A DNA stretch of 64,000 nt from Gammaproteobacteria bacterium (GTDB lineage: Bacteria; Pseudomonadota; Gammaproteobacteria; Pseudomonadales; Halieaceae), in contig JAUHXH010000004.1 of assembly GCA_030427085.1 (NCBI GenBank), forward strand, positions 473,730 through 537,729, given 5' to 3'. Both the position numbers and the translations under genes were made by a program. Below are positions 53,650-63,475 of this stretch, in pieces. The notes below the pieces were generated by a model. It was not told the origin of the DNA, ran no database searches, and saw nothing but the letters and a program-made list of their open reading frames with translations. Positions within the stretch are counted from its first letter, which is position 1. Every line of letters begins with the position of its first letter.

Positions 53650-56451
53650 TTACAGCGCCTGCTGATCCAGTTCGGCCAGCAGCGCTTCGGCCCGCTGGCG
53701 ACCGCGAAAATCACCGGTCAGAGTGAGGGCATGGCGCAGTTCGATAGCTGCCTCAGTGCGCCGCTCGAGTTGATACAGGGCCTCACCCAGGTGATAGCTG
53801 ATTTCGGCACTGTTGGCTGCGCGGGCCTTGGCTTCGCGCAGATAGGTGATCGCGTCATCGGCCTGGCCAGCCTGCACCAGAATCCAGCCGAGGGTGTCAT
53901 TGATAGCGGGACTATCTGGCGCCGCTGCGTGGGCGCGGCGGGCAAACTCCAGCGCCTCGGGCTCGCCCAGGTTCTGGAGCACCACGGCCTGATTGTTGAG
54001 GAAGGCCGGGAAGTCAGGGCGAACTGCCAGCAATTGCTCCATCACCACGCGGGCATCGGCCCAGCGTTCTTCGCGAATGAGCAGGGTGCCCAGCGCGGCC
54101 TGGGCGCGCAAGTGCGGCCCTCTGGCGGCGATATAGCCGCGTAGCGTTTGCTCGGCGTCGACCGTTCGACCAAGAGCTTGCTGCGCTCGCGACGCGCCCA
54201 GTGCAGCTTCGAGCTGTAGGTCCCTGAACTCACCCGCGCGTTCGAACTGTTGCTCGGCCTCGCGAAAATTACCGTTGGCCATGGCGGCTTGCGCCCACAA
54301 CAAATGGCCGGTTGCCGTTTCCGGGAAGGCTTCGGTCAGCTTGCGGGCAAACTGTTCCGCCTGGTCGTAATCCTCCATCAGCAGGAGCGCGCGTACATGG
54401 TCGGCCTGCGTGGGCAGATAGTCGGGATTGGTTTCGATGGCTTTGAACAAGGTGTTACGAGCGCCGGGATAGTCCTCGGCCTCGATTTGCAATTGGGCAA
54501 TTTTGTGCAGGGCTTCGGCACTATAGCCGGTTTGTTTGGCCATGCGGCTGTAGGTCACCAGCGCTTCGCGCCGATCGCCCATCGCCAGCAGGGTTTGCCC
54601 CAGCAGGGCCTGCGCGTCGAGCAGGCGTGGCTGCTCGGCAACGGCCTGGCGGGCCTGGTCTTCGGCGGCCTGGTACTCCTGTAACTCAAGTAGCACCCCT
54701 ACCAACAAGCGCTGTGCATCCAGTGCTGAAGGGTCCAGGGCAACGGCAATCTCGCCGTTGCGCCGCGCTTCCTCCATCAGCCCGTTGTCGCGCTCGATAA
54801 CGGCCATCTCCAGCGCGAAGCGGTAGTCTTCCGGGGCCAATTCCCTGGTCTCGATAATGAGTTTGCGGGCGGCTTCGGTTTCGCCGGCCTTGTGGTACGC
54901 CCGAATCCGGTTCAGCCGAGCAGGCAGATAGTCGGGGTTAGCGCTGATCAAACGGTCGAGCAGACCCAGGGCCTGTTCCGGATTACCTTGGGCAGTGAGC
55001 AGGGCGGCCTGAAGGTTCAGGTAATCGGGGTTCTCTGGTTGGGCTTGAATCAGCGTCAGCAGGACAGGCCCGGCCTCGTCAATTCTGTTGCTGGCGAGCA
55101 GGGCCTGGGCGAGGTGATAGCTGGCTTCTTCGGTGTCCTGCTCTGCGCGGATGGCGTACAGCAGGTCGATACCCCTCGAGCGCGCGCCGGCTTCAAGCAG
55201 GTACCGCGCCAGATCCACATCCGACGCCAGCTTGCCTTCGCCCGCGCCATCGACTCGCTCCATAATGGCGGCGGCTCGGCCTGGATCCCCGGTGCGGGCA
55301 TAGGCCGCGGCGATCAGGCTCATCAATCGCGGATCGCCGTGGTAGCGGTGCAGTAGTGGCGACAGAGTCTGGATGGTTTGCCGCTCCTTGCCCAGTTCCA
55401 ACTGTACGGTGGCCAGCAGCATCCGTGAGTTGGGATCGTCGTGATTGCGGGCTACGTAGCGCTGCAGGTACTCCATGGCCTGCTCCAGTTCGCCCAGCCG
55501 GAAATGGGTGATGCCACCGGCCATCAGGTATTCCGGTGCGTTGTATACCGTGTCTTCCGGCAGCCGAGCCAGAATATTGGCCACGGTAAGCAGGGCGTCT
55601 CGTTCAGCCTGGGAGTCGCCCTGATGGGCGGCGACCAGACTGCGGAAATAGGGGATGCGCGGATCGATGGACTCGCTGACCTCGAGGGGTTTCAACATAG
55701 TGTCCGCTTCGTCATAGCGCTCCATGCTGATCAGCAGGCCGATGCGTGCAGTCAGTGCATCCATGCCGTCTTCATCCAACGCCACAGCGCGAGTGTAGGC
55801 CGCGAGCGCCCCCTCCAGATCGCCACTGCGGTGCAGGGCAAGGCCCAGCCCATTCCAGGCGCGCGCTTCCTGCGGAAAATCCTTCGTCAGGCGCTGGGCA
55901 AGCTTCAGGCCGTGTTCCGGAGGCATGTCGTGAAGCGACAGGGACAGTTCCGCCAACAGACCTTCGAGGTTGTCGTCATCCAGCGCAAGGGATTCCTGCA
56001 TGGCCATGCGTGCGCGGTCGGAGCGGCCCAGGCCCAGCAGGGCGTGGGCATGGTAGCCATACATGTCGGCGCGGATTGAGGGTGGTGTGTCATCCAGGGG
56101 TAAGTTGCTGATGAGTAGCGCGTATTCCCGCTGCAGCATATAGGCGCGGGCCAATCGCAGGCTGATGTGCGTACGGTCGGCACCGGCCAGCAAGGCGTCT
56201 GAGTACATTAATTCCGCCTGGTCCGGCCGTCCCATGCTCATATACGTATCGGCGGCCAGTACCAGCGAGGGCACGTGATCCGCCTCCAGTTTCAAGGCAT
56301 TTTTGAGCTGGATAATGGCGGCGTCGTTATCCCCCCTGGCTGCGAGTCGGCTGGCGTCTTCGTAGTACTCGGCAGCACTGTCCAGACTTTGCGCAGCGGC
56401 CGGAACCGCGTAGAGCAGGCAGGCGGTGACGAGAAAGCGGCGAATCAACAC
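53650..56451 (-). CDS. prsT: PEP-CTERM system TPR-repeat protein, PrsT-like
   Basis: 933 residues. A signal peptide (LVTACLLYAVPAAAQS) is followed by continuous tetratricopeptide repeats along the chain (e.g. AAIIQLKNALKLEADHVPSL, WNGLGLALHRSGDLEGALAA, YTRAVALDEDG). Its length and uninterrupted TPR layout match the PrsT family that accompanies exosortase/PEP-CTERM systems. Expected in the periplasm, possibly as an assembly scaffold for the exopolysaccharide or sorted proteins. PEP-CTERM-like protein genes lie on both sides; no exosortase is in the window. Confidence 0.8.
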   Translation of the reverse strand: MLIRRFLVTACLLYAVPAAAQSLDSAAEYYEDASRLAARGDNDAAIIQLKNALKLEADHVPSLVLAADTYMSMGRPDQAELMYSDALLAGADRTHISLRLARAYMLQREYALLISNLPLDDTPPSIRADMYGYHAHALLGLGRSDRARMAMQESLALDDDNLEGLLAELSLSLHDMPPEHGLKLAQRLTKDFPQEARAWNGLGLALHRSGDLEGALAAYTRAVALDEDGMDALTARIGLLISMERYDEADTMLKPLEVSESIDPRIPYFRSLVAAHQGDSQAERDALLTVANILARLPEDTVYNAPEYLMAGGITHFRLGELEQAMEYLQRYVARNHDDPNSRMLLATVQLELGKERQTIQTLSPLLHRYHGDPRLMSLIAAAYARTGDPGRAAAIMERVDGAGEGKLASDVDLARYLLEAGARSRGIDLLYAIRAEQDTEEASYHLAQALLASNRIDEAGPVLLTLIQAQPENPDYLNLQAALLTAQGNPEQALGLLDRLISANPDYLPARLNRIRAYHKAGETEAARKLIIETRELAPEDYRFALEMAVIERDNGLMEEARRNGEIAVALDPSALDAQRLLVGVLLELQEYQAAEDQARQAVAEQPRLLDAQALLGQTLLAMGDRREALVTYSRMAKQTGYSAEALHKIAQLQIEAEDYPGARNTLFKAIETNPDYLPTQADHVRALLLMEDYDQAEQFARKLTEAFPETATGHLLWAQAAMANGNFREAEQQFERAGEFRDLQLEAALGASRAQQALGRTVDAEQTLRGYIAARGPHLRAQAALGTLLIREERWADARVVMEQLLAVRPDFPAFLNNQAVVLQNLGEPEALEFARRAHAAAPDSPAINDTLGWILVQAGQADDAITYLREAKARAANSAEISYHLGEALYQLERRTEAAIELRHALTLTGDFRGRQRAEALLAELDQQAL

Positions 56452-56601
56452 GGGAATCTCCCCTGGAGCGTGATAGTGAATCTTGTTTCATATCAGCATA
56501 GACCCCGGCCCCTACTCGCGACACCGAGGTACGTCAAAAGTGTGCGGGAGCTAACACGCTCCGCCGGGTTTGCTATTCAAACTGTGACGGGAGTGCCCCG
56601 C

Positions 56602-59600
56602 TCAGGATTCTGAGCGGGTGGCGGTTGGGTTGAACAGGCGCTGCTTGAGACGCTGTATCCCCTGGCGGCAGTCATCACCAACGGTGTACAGCGCCGGCAC
56701 CATCAATAAGGTGACAAACAGGGCAAAGAGCACACCGAAAGCCAGAGCCAGTACGGCCGGCTTGAGGAACTCGGCATCGATGGAGCGCTCCGCCATGATG
56801 GGTATCAGGCCCACAAACGTGGTAACGGTGGTGAGCAGAATCGGCCGAAAACGGCTAACACCAGCTTCCACCACGGCGTCCATCACGCTCTTGCCTTCCT
56901 CGCGCAGGCGCCCCATGTAGTCCACCAATACCAGGTTATCGTTCACTACCACGCCGGCCGCCGCGCCGATGCCGAAGTAGGAAAACATCGCCATGGGTAT
57001 ACCGAACAGCATGTGGCCAAATACCGCACCCATAAATCCGAATGGAATGGCGGTCATAATCAGCAGTGGTAACCAGTACGAATGGAATGCCACAGCGATC
57101 AGCGCATACATTACGAAAAACGCCACGGCGTACAGGGCGAGGATTTCGCTAAAGAACTCTTCCTCATTCTCTTGCTGGCCGCCTTTGAGCAGAATCAGGC
57201 CAGGATAGCGTTGCTCCAGCCCCGGAATGAAGTTTTCCCGCATGTCGGTGTTGATGTCGTTAACCAGCTCGGGGTTGGCGTCGGCGGAGATCTGCACCAT
57301 GCGCTCGCCGTCGCGGCGCCGGATACTCTCTACGCCGTGCGACAGCTCTATCTCTACTACTGACAGCAGCGGCACTTCGCGGCCATCGTTGGTGCGCACG
57401 CGGAAGTCATCCAGGCTGGCGAGTGACTCTCGCAGGGCCAGTGGATATTTCACCATCACTTTTACGTCGCCATTTTCGCGGGGCAGGCGCTGCACTTCCT
57501 CGCCGTAGTAAGCCTGGCGGACCTGTCGGGAGACCTCGGCCAGGTTTATCCCCAGTTTTTCCGCGCCGGGTAGAAGCTTGAGGTGAATTTCATCGGACTC
57601 ACCCCGCAAATTGTCTCGCACATAATAGGTGGCATCGTAGCCGCGCAGTTGCTCCTGCATCTCCCGGCTGGCCTGCCGCAGCAGTTCGAGGTTCTTATGG
57701 CGCAACACATGTGTAATGGCCGGGCCGGGATCGTTGAGCTGGTAGCTCACCTCGATTTCATCGGCGTCGGGGATTTCCCCGATCAGTTCCCGGAAGCGGG
57801 TGACGGCTTCTTTAGCGGTCAGGTCACGCTCCTCCGGTGGCGCCAGGTTGATAATGGCAATAACGCTGTCGCGCCGTGAGCGTGTGTACCAGCCCGAGAT
57901 CAGTTTGCCGCTGCCGCCGTGCTCGGCCGCCTCTGCCTCAACCTCGGCGATGAGTTGGCGCTCCGCCTGCTGCAACTGGTTCAGCACACCCAGCGCTCGG
58001 GAGTAGGGGGTGCCCGTGGGCAGCAACACATTCACGTAAATCTGGGTGGCCTGAATCTCGGGGAAGAAATTGAATTTGACCCATCCTGAACTGAAAGTGC
58101 CCAGTGCGATGGTGAAGGCAGCGATAAAGATAGAGGAGGTCAGGTAGCGATGCTTTAACGCCTTGTGCAGCAGTGGGCGGTAGCGAGTGTTAGCGAACGC
58201 GATGATGCCCTCTTCCAGTTTGCGCTGCTTGAGCCGCCAGCCCGTCAGGTGCTCACGCTTTTCCAGGTGGCGCAGGTGGGCTGGCAGGATGAGAAAGGCT
58301 TCGATGAGGGAGATCACCAGCGCTACCGTAATCACGATGGAAAACTGCTCGGTCATATGCGCGCCTTCCACATCCAGGAAGAACCAGGGCGCAAAGGCAA
58401 TCATGGTGGTTAGCACCGCGAAGATCACCGGTTTGGACACTGCATAGGCACCCTCGATAGCAGCGTCTACCCCGCCGCCCATTTTGTGCGCATAGTTGTG
58501 AATGCTCTCGCCCACCACGATGGCGTCGTCCACCACGATCCCCAGAACCAGGAGGAAGGCGAAAGTGGAGATGACATTGAGCGAGACGCCGTTCACCGGT
58601 AGCAGGGAGAAGGTGCCCATAAAGGCCACCGCGATCCCGGCGGTAACCCACAGGGCGACCTTGGGGCGCAGTGAAAGCATCAGTACCAGGAAAACCAGGA
58701 TCAGACCGAGATAGGCGGAGTCGCCGATGAGTGACATGCGGCTGTGGTAGATATCGGCGCTGTCGAACCACAGGGTCAGGCTCACGCCATCGGGAAGTTG
58801 CTGCTGCGCCTCTTCCAGCCAGGCGGTAACGGCCTCGCTGGAGCGTACAATTTGCATGTTGTCGCTGGTCATCACCTGCAGCAGCACCGCCGGTTCACCG
58901 TTGAGGGTGGCGAGAATTTCGTTTTCCTCGAAGCCGTCGATCACCGTGGCAACATCGCCTACGCGAATCACCCCGCCTTCGGGGCTCTGCCGTACCACGA
59001 TGTCACGAAAGTCCCGCTCGGTATCGGCCAGGTTGCGGGCCCGCAGTCGCACGTCGCCAGTGGCTGTGCGCACCTGGCCGGAAGAGAGGTTGATGGAGCT
59101 GGCCCGGATGGCCTCCGCCACCTGATCGAAACTGATGCCATAGCGGCGCATGGAGCTTTCGGACAGCTCCACGGTGACTTCCTCGCGCCGGGTGCCGAAC
59201 AACTCCACCAGGGTGATATAGGGCAGGGCGGCGAGTTCGTCGCGCAGGTCTTCGGCCAGCCGCGTCAGTTCACGTTCGCTCACCTCACCGTGAACGGCCA
59301 CTCGAATCATCTCCTGGCGGAATTCCGATTTCCTCACCAGGGGTTTTTCAATATCCCGGGGCAGGGCGTTAACGGCATCCACCCGGCTTTTCACGTCGTT
59401 CAGAAATTCGTTGAGGTCCACGTGGGACCAGGTGGTAACGTCGATGCGGCCGTAGTTTTCCGAGGCGGTTGATATCACCCGTTTTACGCTGTCGAGGTCC
59501 TTCAGTGCCTCCTCGATGCGGATAACCACCTGCTCCTCAACTTCCTGTGGAGCGGCACCGGGCCAGGTAACTTCGATCTGCACCTGCTTGACCTGGAAGA

Positions 59601-59718
59601 AAGGGAAAGCCTCCCGTTCCATGGCGACAAAGCCCAGGTAACCCGACAGCAGAATGCCAAACATCAACAGGTTGGCGGCAACCGGGTTACGAGCCCACCA
59701 GGCGATGAGTTGTTTCAT
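56602..59718 (-). CDS. RND-family efflux transporter permease
   Basis: 1038 residues, two repeats of six membrane segments with two large periplasmic loops. The N-terminus has the RND pattern ending in GAAPQEVEEQVV, motif A-like GIVVDDAIVVGESI and the proton-relay aspartates in TM4. It is of the HAE1/AcrB-like group. Its adaptor is encoded upstream, 23 bases before the start. No TolC-type outer-membrane partner is present, so it would use a shared one. Substrates unknown. Confidence 0.92.
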   Translation of the reverse strand: MKQLIAWWARNPVAANLLMFGILLSGYLGFVAMEREAFPFFQVKQVQIEVTWPGAAPQEVEEQVVIRIEEALKDLDSVKRVISTASENYGRIDVTTWSHVDLNEFLNDVKSRVDAVNALPRDIEKPLVRKSEFRQEMIRVAVHGEVSERELTRLAEDLRDELAALPYITLVELFGTRREEVTVELSESSMRRYGISFDQVAEAIRASSINLSSGQVRTATGDVRLRARNLADTERDFRDIVVRQSPEGGVIRVGDVATVIDGFEENEILATLNGEPAVLLQVMTSDNMQIVRSSEAVTAWLEEAQQQLPDGVSLTLWFDSADIYHSRMSLIGDSAYLGLILVFLVLMLSLRPKVALWVTAGIAVAFMGTFSLLPVNGVSLNVISTFAFLLVLGIVVDDAIVVGESIHNYAHKMGGGVDAAIEGAYAVSKPVIFAVLTTMIAFAPWFFLDVEGAHMTEQFSIVITVALVISLIEAFLILPAHLRHLEKREHLTGWRLKQRKLEEGIIAFANTRYRPLLHKALKHRYLTSSIFIAAFTIALGTFSSGWVKFNFFPEIQATQIYVNVLLPTGTPYSRALGVLNQLQQAERQLIAEVEAEAAEHGGSGKLISGWYTRSRRDSVIAIINLAPPEERDLTAKEAVTRFRELIGEIPDADEIEVSYQLNDPGPAITHVLRHKNLELLRQASREMQEQLRGYDATYYVRDNLRGESDEIHLKLLPGAEKLGINLAEVSRQVRQAYYGEEVQRLPRENGDVKVMVKYPLALRESLASLDDFRVRTNDGREVPLLSVVEIELSHGVESIRRRDGERMVQISADANPELVNDINTDMRENFIPGLEQRYPGLILLKGGQQENEEEFFSEILALYAVAFFVMYALIAVAFHSYWLPLLIMTAIPFGFMGAVFGHMLFGIPMAMFSYFGIGAAAGVVVNDNLVLVDYMGRLREEGKSVMDAVVEAGVSRFRPILLTTVTTFVGLIPIMAERSIDAEFLKPAVLALAFGVLFALFVTLLMVPALYTVGDDCRQGIQRLKQRLFNPTATRSES

Positions 59719-59741
59719 GGTTTTGCCTCCCGCCGCAGCAG

Positions 59742-60920
59742 TTAGTTGGCGGCTACGCCGGGCTCATCGGACGCAATCGCAGCCAGCGCCATCCCGGAGA
59801 TGGGGTTGCGGATGGCAGAGGTCACCACGCGCTCACCAGCACTCAGGCCCTGGCTGACCACCACGCGCTCACTGGATCGATGGGCAACGTCTATCTGCCG
59901 CATTTCCAGACGATTGTTGTCGTTCAGCAGGTACACCACATCGCCCGCACGCAGGCCGTCAGGGGGGATCACAGTGGCGGTGTCCATGGCGCGGCCATCG
60001 ATGCTGACATCTGCAAACAAGCCAACTGCCAGTGGCATATCGAGCGCGGAGCGATTCTCGTTGTAGGGGCTTTCAACCTCAACAATGCCGTACAGCAGGC
60101 GGGTTTCCGGGTCGATGCTGGCATCCAGACGGATCAGCCGGCCCTGCCACTGGTGCTCCTGTCCGGCCACATCGGCGCTGACAATGCTCGGGACCCCCTG
60201 GCCGGCCGGTGCGGCATAGCCGATGGGCAGGCCGAGTGCAGCCAGTTGGCGATCCGTCAGGGGTAAGCGGATTTCCACAGTGTCTGTGGCGAAGGCGCGA
60301 CCCAGGCGGGTGCCGGGGGAAACATACTGCCCAGTGTCCGCCAGTTTGCTGATCACCCGACCCTGAAACGGCAGACTCACCTCCGTTCGCGCCAGATTGA
60401 CCTGAGTTTGCTCAAGTTCCGCCTCGGCGGCGGCGAGTTGGGCGCGTGCTTCAGTGACCTGGGGTTTTTTCAATGCAAGGGGGGTAGCGGTGGGGTCATT
60501 GCGCAATTGCTTGCGCGCCACATCCTGATCTGCCAGTGCCTGTTCCACGCCAACTTGTGCGGCGGCGACGCGCGCGCGGGCCTGGTGTAGCGCCAGTTGG
60601 TAGTCGGTGTCTTCGATTCGCAACAGCGCTGCGTCGGGTTCGAAGGCGCCACCCTCGGTAAATTCGGGGGATACCCAGGTGATTCGCCCGCCCACCTGGG
60701 CAACCAGGTCCATCTCGGTGCGGGCTCTCACGTCGCCCTGACTCTTTACTGTCAGCGTGACCGGTTCCGCACTGACTGTTGCTACCCGCACGCTGATCGG
60801 GCGGGGTTCCGTAGTGTCTTTCTGTGGTTCGGGTTTGGTGGCGTGCAGCACTTGGTAGATACCAATGCCACCGGCAATTACCAGCACGGGCGCTAGCACC
60901 CGCAGGAGTTTTGAGGCCAT
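59742..60920 (-). CDS. RND efflux periplasmic adaptor (HlyD/MFP family)
   Basis: 392 residues with an N-terminal membrane or signal segment (LRVLAPVLVIAGGIGIYQVL). Biotinyl-like and beta-barrel parts (VRARTEMDLVAQVGGRITWV, VSLPFQGRVISKLADTGQYV) frame a helical hairpin (residues ~95-165). The gene begins the adaptor-permease pair and reads in the same direction. Normal MFP length for AcrA-like proteins. Confidence 0.9.
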   Translation of the reverse strand: MASKLLRVLAPVLVIAGGIGIYQVLHATKPEPQKDTTEPRPISVRVATVSAEPVTLTVKSQGDVRARTEMDLVAQVGGRITWVSPEFTEGGAFEPDAALLRIEDTDYQLALHQARARVAAAQVGVEQALADQDVARKQLRNDPTATPLALKKPQVTEARAQLAAAEAELEQTQVNLARTEVSLPFQGRVISKLADTGQYVSPGTRLGRAFATDTVEIRLPLTDRQLAALGLPIGYAAPAGQGVPSIVSADVAGQEHQWQGRLIRLDASIDPETRLLYGIVEVESPYNENRSALDMPLAVGLFADVSIDGRAMDTATVIPPDGLRAGDVVYLLNDNNRLEMRQIDVAHRSSERVVVSQGLSAGERVVTSAIRNPISGMALAAIASDEPGVAAN

Positions 60921-61164
60921 TCGTTATTCTCGCTTTTGGCTCGGCTCGGCGGCCGTTTGCCCATGCATCTGAGGTCAGTATACGCGGGCGCCCTATAGCA
61001 AGTGAAACGCAGAAGCGGCGGCACCCCTGAACGTAACTATTACACTAACGCCGTTGCCGGGCTGCTGGCCAGCCCGGGTGGATTAAATTACCGTCACCTT
61101 GAGGGCAGCGGGGGTGGCGCAGGCCGAATGTAGGTGCCTGAAGCGGGAGTGGGGTGCGCCTCAG

Positions 61165-61953
61165 CTAGCGTAAGCGCTTGCGCCGATACAGCCAGGGCAG
61201 CGCCACCAGAGTCAGTGCCAATGTGGAAGCCAGTGGCACCCCCGTGGCGCGCTCCAGCGGCGAGCCCGCCAGACTGAGGTGGCGAAATGCCAGCGCCTCC
61301 TGTCCGCCATTCAATGCGGCTTCCAGCGTCAGGGTGAGCGTGCTCCCGACACCCGCCAGTGGTAGCAGGAACGACGTGAAATTGTTGCTTAACGCCACGC
61401 CGTCAACCATCAGTGGGTCGTTGAGGGTGACTTCGGCGCCGCTGCTGAGCCGGTAAGTCTGAGCGGCGCTCTCGTCAGTTTGCCCGCGCCACAGCGTTCC
61501 AGAGCTGCCGGTGTCGAAAGCGAAGTGCCACAGGAAGTAATCCGACGCTTCGAAGTCGCCCATGGCCGCCATGTCCAAAGCCAGAGTCAGGTTGTGGAAG
61601 CCCGTAACGTCGAATTGCCACTGTGCTGTGGCGCTGCCAGGACTGTCGCTGTTCACGTTATCGACCACACCAAAGAACCAGCCTGACATGCTCTCGGCCA
61701 CGATGCCCAGAATGTCTGTTGTGGTGGCGCTGTCGTCGAGCAGTGCGGCGGGCGGGAGTAGTGGGCCACCGCGGCGCAGGCGAGCGAAGGCGTCGTCGCT
61801 GGCGCTGAACCCGGCTTGAAAAGGGTTCTGGTAGTCCAGAAGGCCCTGCGGCGCAGCGTCGCCCAGATCGGCGGCGATCAGGCCCGCGTGGGTGGGGGCG
61901 GCGGACAGCAGGCAGGCGGTCAGGGCAAGAGAGGTACGGGCGGAGGGCGACAT
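61165..61953 (-). CDS. Secreted protein with VPLxA/PEP-CTERM-like C-terminus
   Basis: 262 residues. Signal peptide (TACLLSAAPTHA). The body is predicted beta-sandwich (FHNLTLALDMAAMGDFEAS and FAFDTGSSG), similar to lectin or PEP-CTERM domains of unknown role. The tail GVPLASTLALTLVALPWLY followed by RRKRLR is a sorting-type signal but without the usual second proline, so it is a variant. No neighbour explains its function. Confidence 0.7.
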   Translation of the reverse strand: MSPSARTSLALTACLLSAAPTHAGLIAADLGDAAPQGLLDYQNPFQAGFSASDDAFARLRRGGPLLPPAALLDDSATTTDILGIVAESMSGWFFGVVDNVNSDSPGSATAQWQFDVTGFHNLTLALDMAAMGDFEASDYFLWHFAFDTGSSGTLWRGQTDESAAQTYRLSSGAEVTLNDPLMVDGVALSNNFTSFLLPLAGVGSTLTLTLEAALNGGQEALAFRHLSLAGSPLERATGVPLASTLALTLVALPWLYRRKRLR

Positions 61954-62054
61954 GGCGAGATTCCTCAGTGAGCGAATGAAATCTCACACTAGCTTCGCCC
62001 GACTTGCCGGGGGAGATCGCCGGTGGTCAGCGTCAGATCAAATGCGGTTGCGTG

Positions 62055-62846
62055 TCAGCGGCCGAGTTCGGCGTCGATAATGCGCTGCAGGCGCACAGCG
62101 TGGTTACTGAATATCCAGTCGGAGCCGCGGTTGATCTCGCGAAACAGCACCGCTCTGGAGCTCGGAAAGCCCGCGCCGACAAGCTGGCCAGCATCCTGAT
62201 GGCGTCGCTTCAGGGCGCCGTGAATCAACAGATAATGCCCGGCATGGCCGCCCAGGCCCTGCTCCAGAACCGCCTTGCCGATGCCGCCCGCGTTGACTTC
62301 AGAGACCGCAATGCAGTGTTCGGCTGGGACCCAGTCCAGCGTGGTGAACAATTCGGGTGTCAGTGACAGAAAATGGTAGTCTTTGCCGCCCATTAAAGGC
62401 AGCAGCGCGTGTTTCAGGCGTTCTCGCCGGAAAGGCTCGGTCAGGGGCTCCTTGACCTCCAGCATGAGGTGGGTGTTGCCGCCAAATTCGGCGATAAGCT
62501 CAGCCAGAGTGGGAATTTCGGGGATATTTTCGCGCAATTGGTGGAAATCGGTGGTCGCCACGCACAGCTCCTGACCAAACACGCGAGCGGTGTTGGCGTC
62601 GTGACAGATGACGGGAATATCGTCGCGCGTCCAACGGATATCGCATTCGATCCCCCAAACCCCGGCATCGCGGGCACAGCGGAAGGCTGCCAGGGTGTTT
62701 TCGCGGATATCGGCTGCGCCGTGTTCCCCGCGATGAGAAACAATTCGGCACTGGCGCAAGGCCTCATCCGAAGGGCGCTTTTGCGGCGCCAGGGACCAGA
62801 GTCCGTCCACTGTGCGCATCAGGAGGTGTTGCAAGCTCATAGACAT
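62055..62846 (-). CDS. Glycerophosphodiester phosphodiesterase family protein
   Basis: 263 residues. GDPD motifs HRGEHGAADIRENTLAAF near the start (His/Arg of the active site) and GVWGIECDIRWTRDDIPVICHD with the metal-binding Glu, Asp and His, plus LMLEVK. It hydrolyses glycerophosphodiesters to glycerol 3-phosphate and alcohols. No signal peptide, so cytosolic. It ends upstream of the tRNA operon promoter, divergent from it. Confidence 0.9.
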   Translation of the reverse strand: MSMSLQHLLMRTVDGLWSLAPQKRPSDEALRQCRIVSHRGEHGAADIRENTLAAFRCARDAGVWGIECDIRWTRDDIPVICHDANTARVFGQELCVATTDFHQLRENIPEIPTLAELIAEFGGNTHLMLEVKEPLTEPFRRERLKHALLPLMGGKDYHFLSLTPELFTTLDWVPAEHCIAVSEVNAGGIGKAVLEQGLGGHAGHYLLIHGALKRRHQDAGQLVGAGFPSSRAVLFREINRGSDWIFSNHAVRLQRIIDAELGR

Positions 62847-62962
62847 GTTGCCAGCTTAGGCGGGGAGAGGGGGTGCGTACAGCCTCCAAGCCTCTGAATT
62901 GACTACTTTTTGTACGGTCTCAGTTGTCCGCCATAAGTGCATAATTTTATTGAAAGATGCTG

Positions 62963-62991
62963 TTGACATTGCCATGCGCCGTCTGGACAAT
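62963..62991 (+). promoter_or_regulatory. Promoter of the tRNA(Tyr-Gly-Thr)-tuf operon
   Basis: A consensus -35 TTGACA (62963-62968), 17-base spacer and -10 GACAAT (62986-62991), followed by ATGCCGCC, a GC-rich discriminator typical of stringently controlled stable-RNA promoters. Initiation near 62998 is just before tRNA-Tyr at 63004. Confidence 0.75.
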
Positions 62992-63003
62992 ATGCCGCCT
63001 TTC

Positions 63004-63087
63004 GGAGGGGTTCCCGAGTGGCCAAAGGGATCAGACTGTAAATCTGACGCGAAAGCTTCGGTGGTTCGAATCCACCCCCCTCCACCA
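63004..63087 (+). tRNA. tRNA-Tyr, anticodon GTA
   Basis: 84 bases with encoded CCA and a long variable arm, as expected for tRNA-Tyr. Acceptor GGAGGGG pairs with CCCCTCC, and the anticodon stem encloses CTGTAAA (anticodon GTA). First gene of the tRNA-tuf operon. Confidence 0.97.
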
Positions 63088-63134
63088 AGTTTTTAGGCTG
63101 CGGTTTTCCGCGGCCACGGTGCAGTGCACACGTG

Positions 63135-63208
<74 letters not shown>

Positions 63209-63228
63209 GTGTTTGCGGAAGCAGCAGG

Positions 63229-63304
<76 letters not shown>

Positions 63305-63353
63305 TCTTCCCTCTATATATAGAAGGGATGAGTGTTGCAAACGTGGTGTTACT

Positions 63354-63420
63354 CCCCGGGGGTAGGCCGCAGTCTTCTTTCTTTGTTCGGTAACAAAGAA
63401 GATTGCGGCCTGCCTCCGGG
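63354..63420 (+). repeat. Long hairpin in the tuf leader
   Basis: An 11-bp lower stem (63364-63374 with 63401-63411, one wobble), a 4-base bulge, a 9-bp upper stem (63379-63387 with 63392-63400) and loop CGGT; an outer CCCGG/CCGGG may extend it. It lies between tRNA-Thr and tuf and is followed by a run of T only 8 bases later, so it could separate tRNA from tuf message or act as an attenuator or processing site. Confidence 0.7.
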
Positions 63421-63475
63421 AAACTGTTTTTCTTACTTATGCATGGCGAAGGCCGGTGTTTAGGAGACTGTCATA

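Noticed and set aside
61055..61078. Terminator after the VPLxA-type gene
   Set aside because: An 8-bp GC hairpin is present but no T tract follows on the minus strand.
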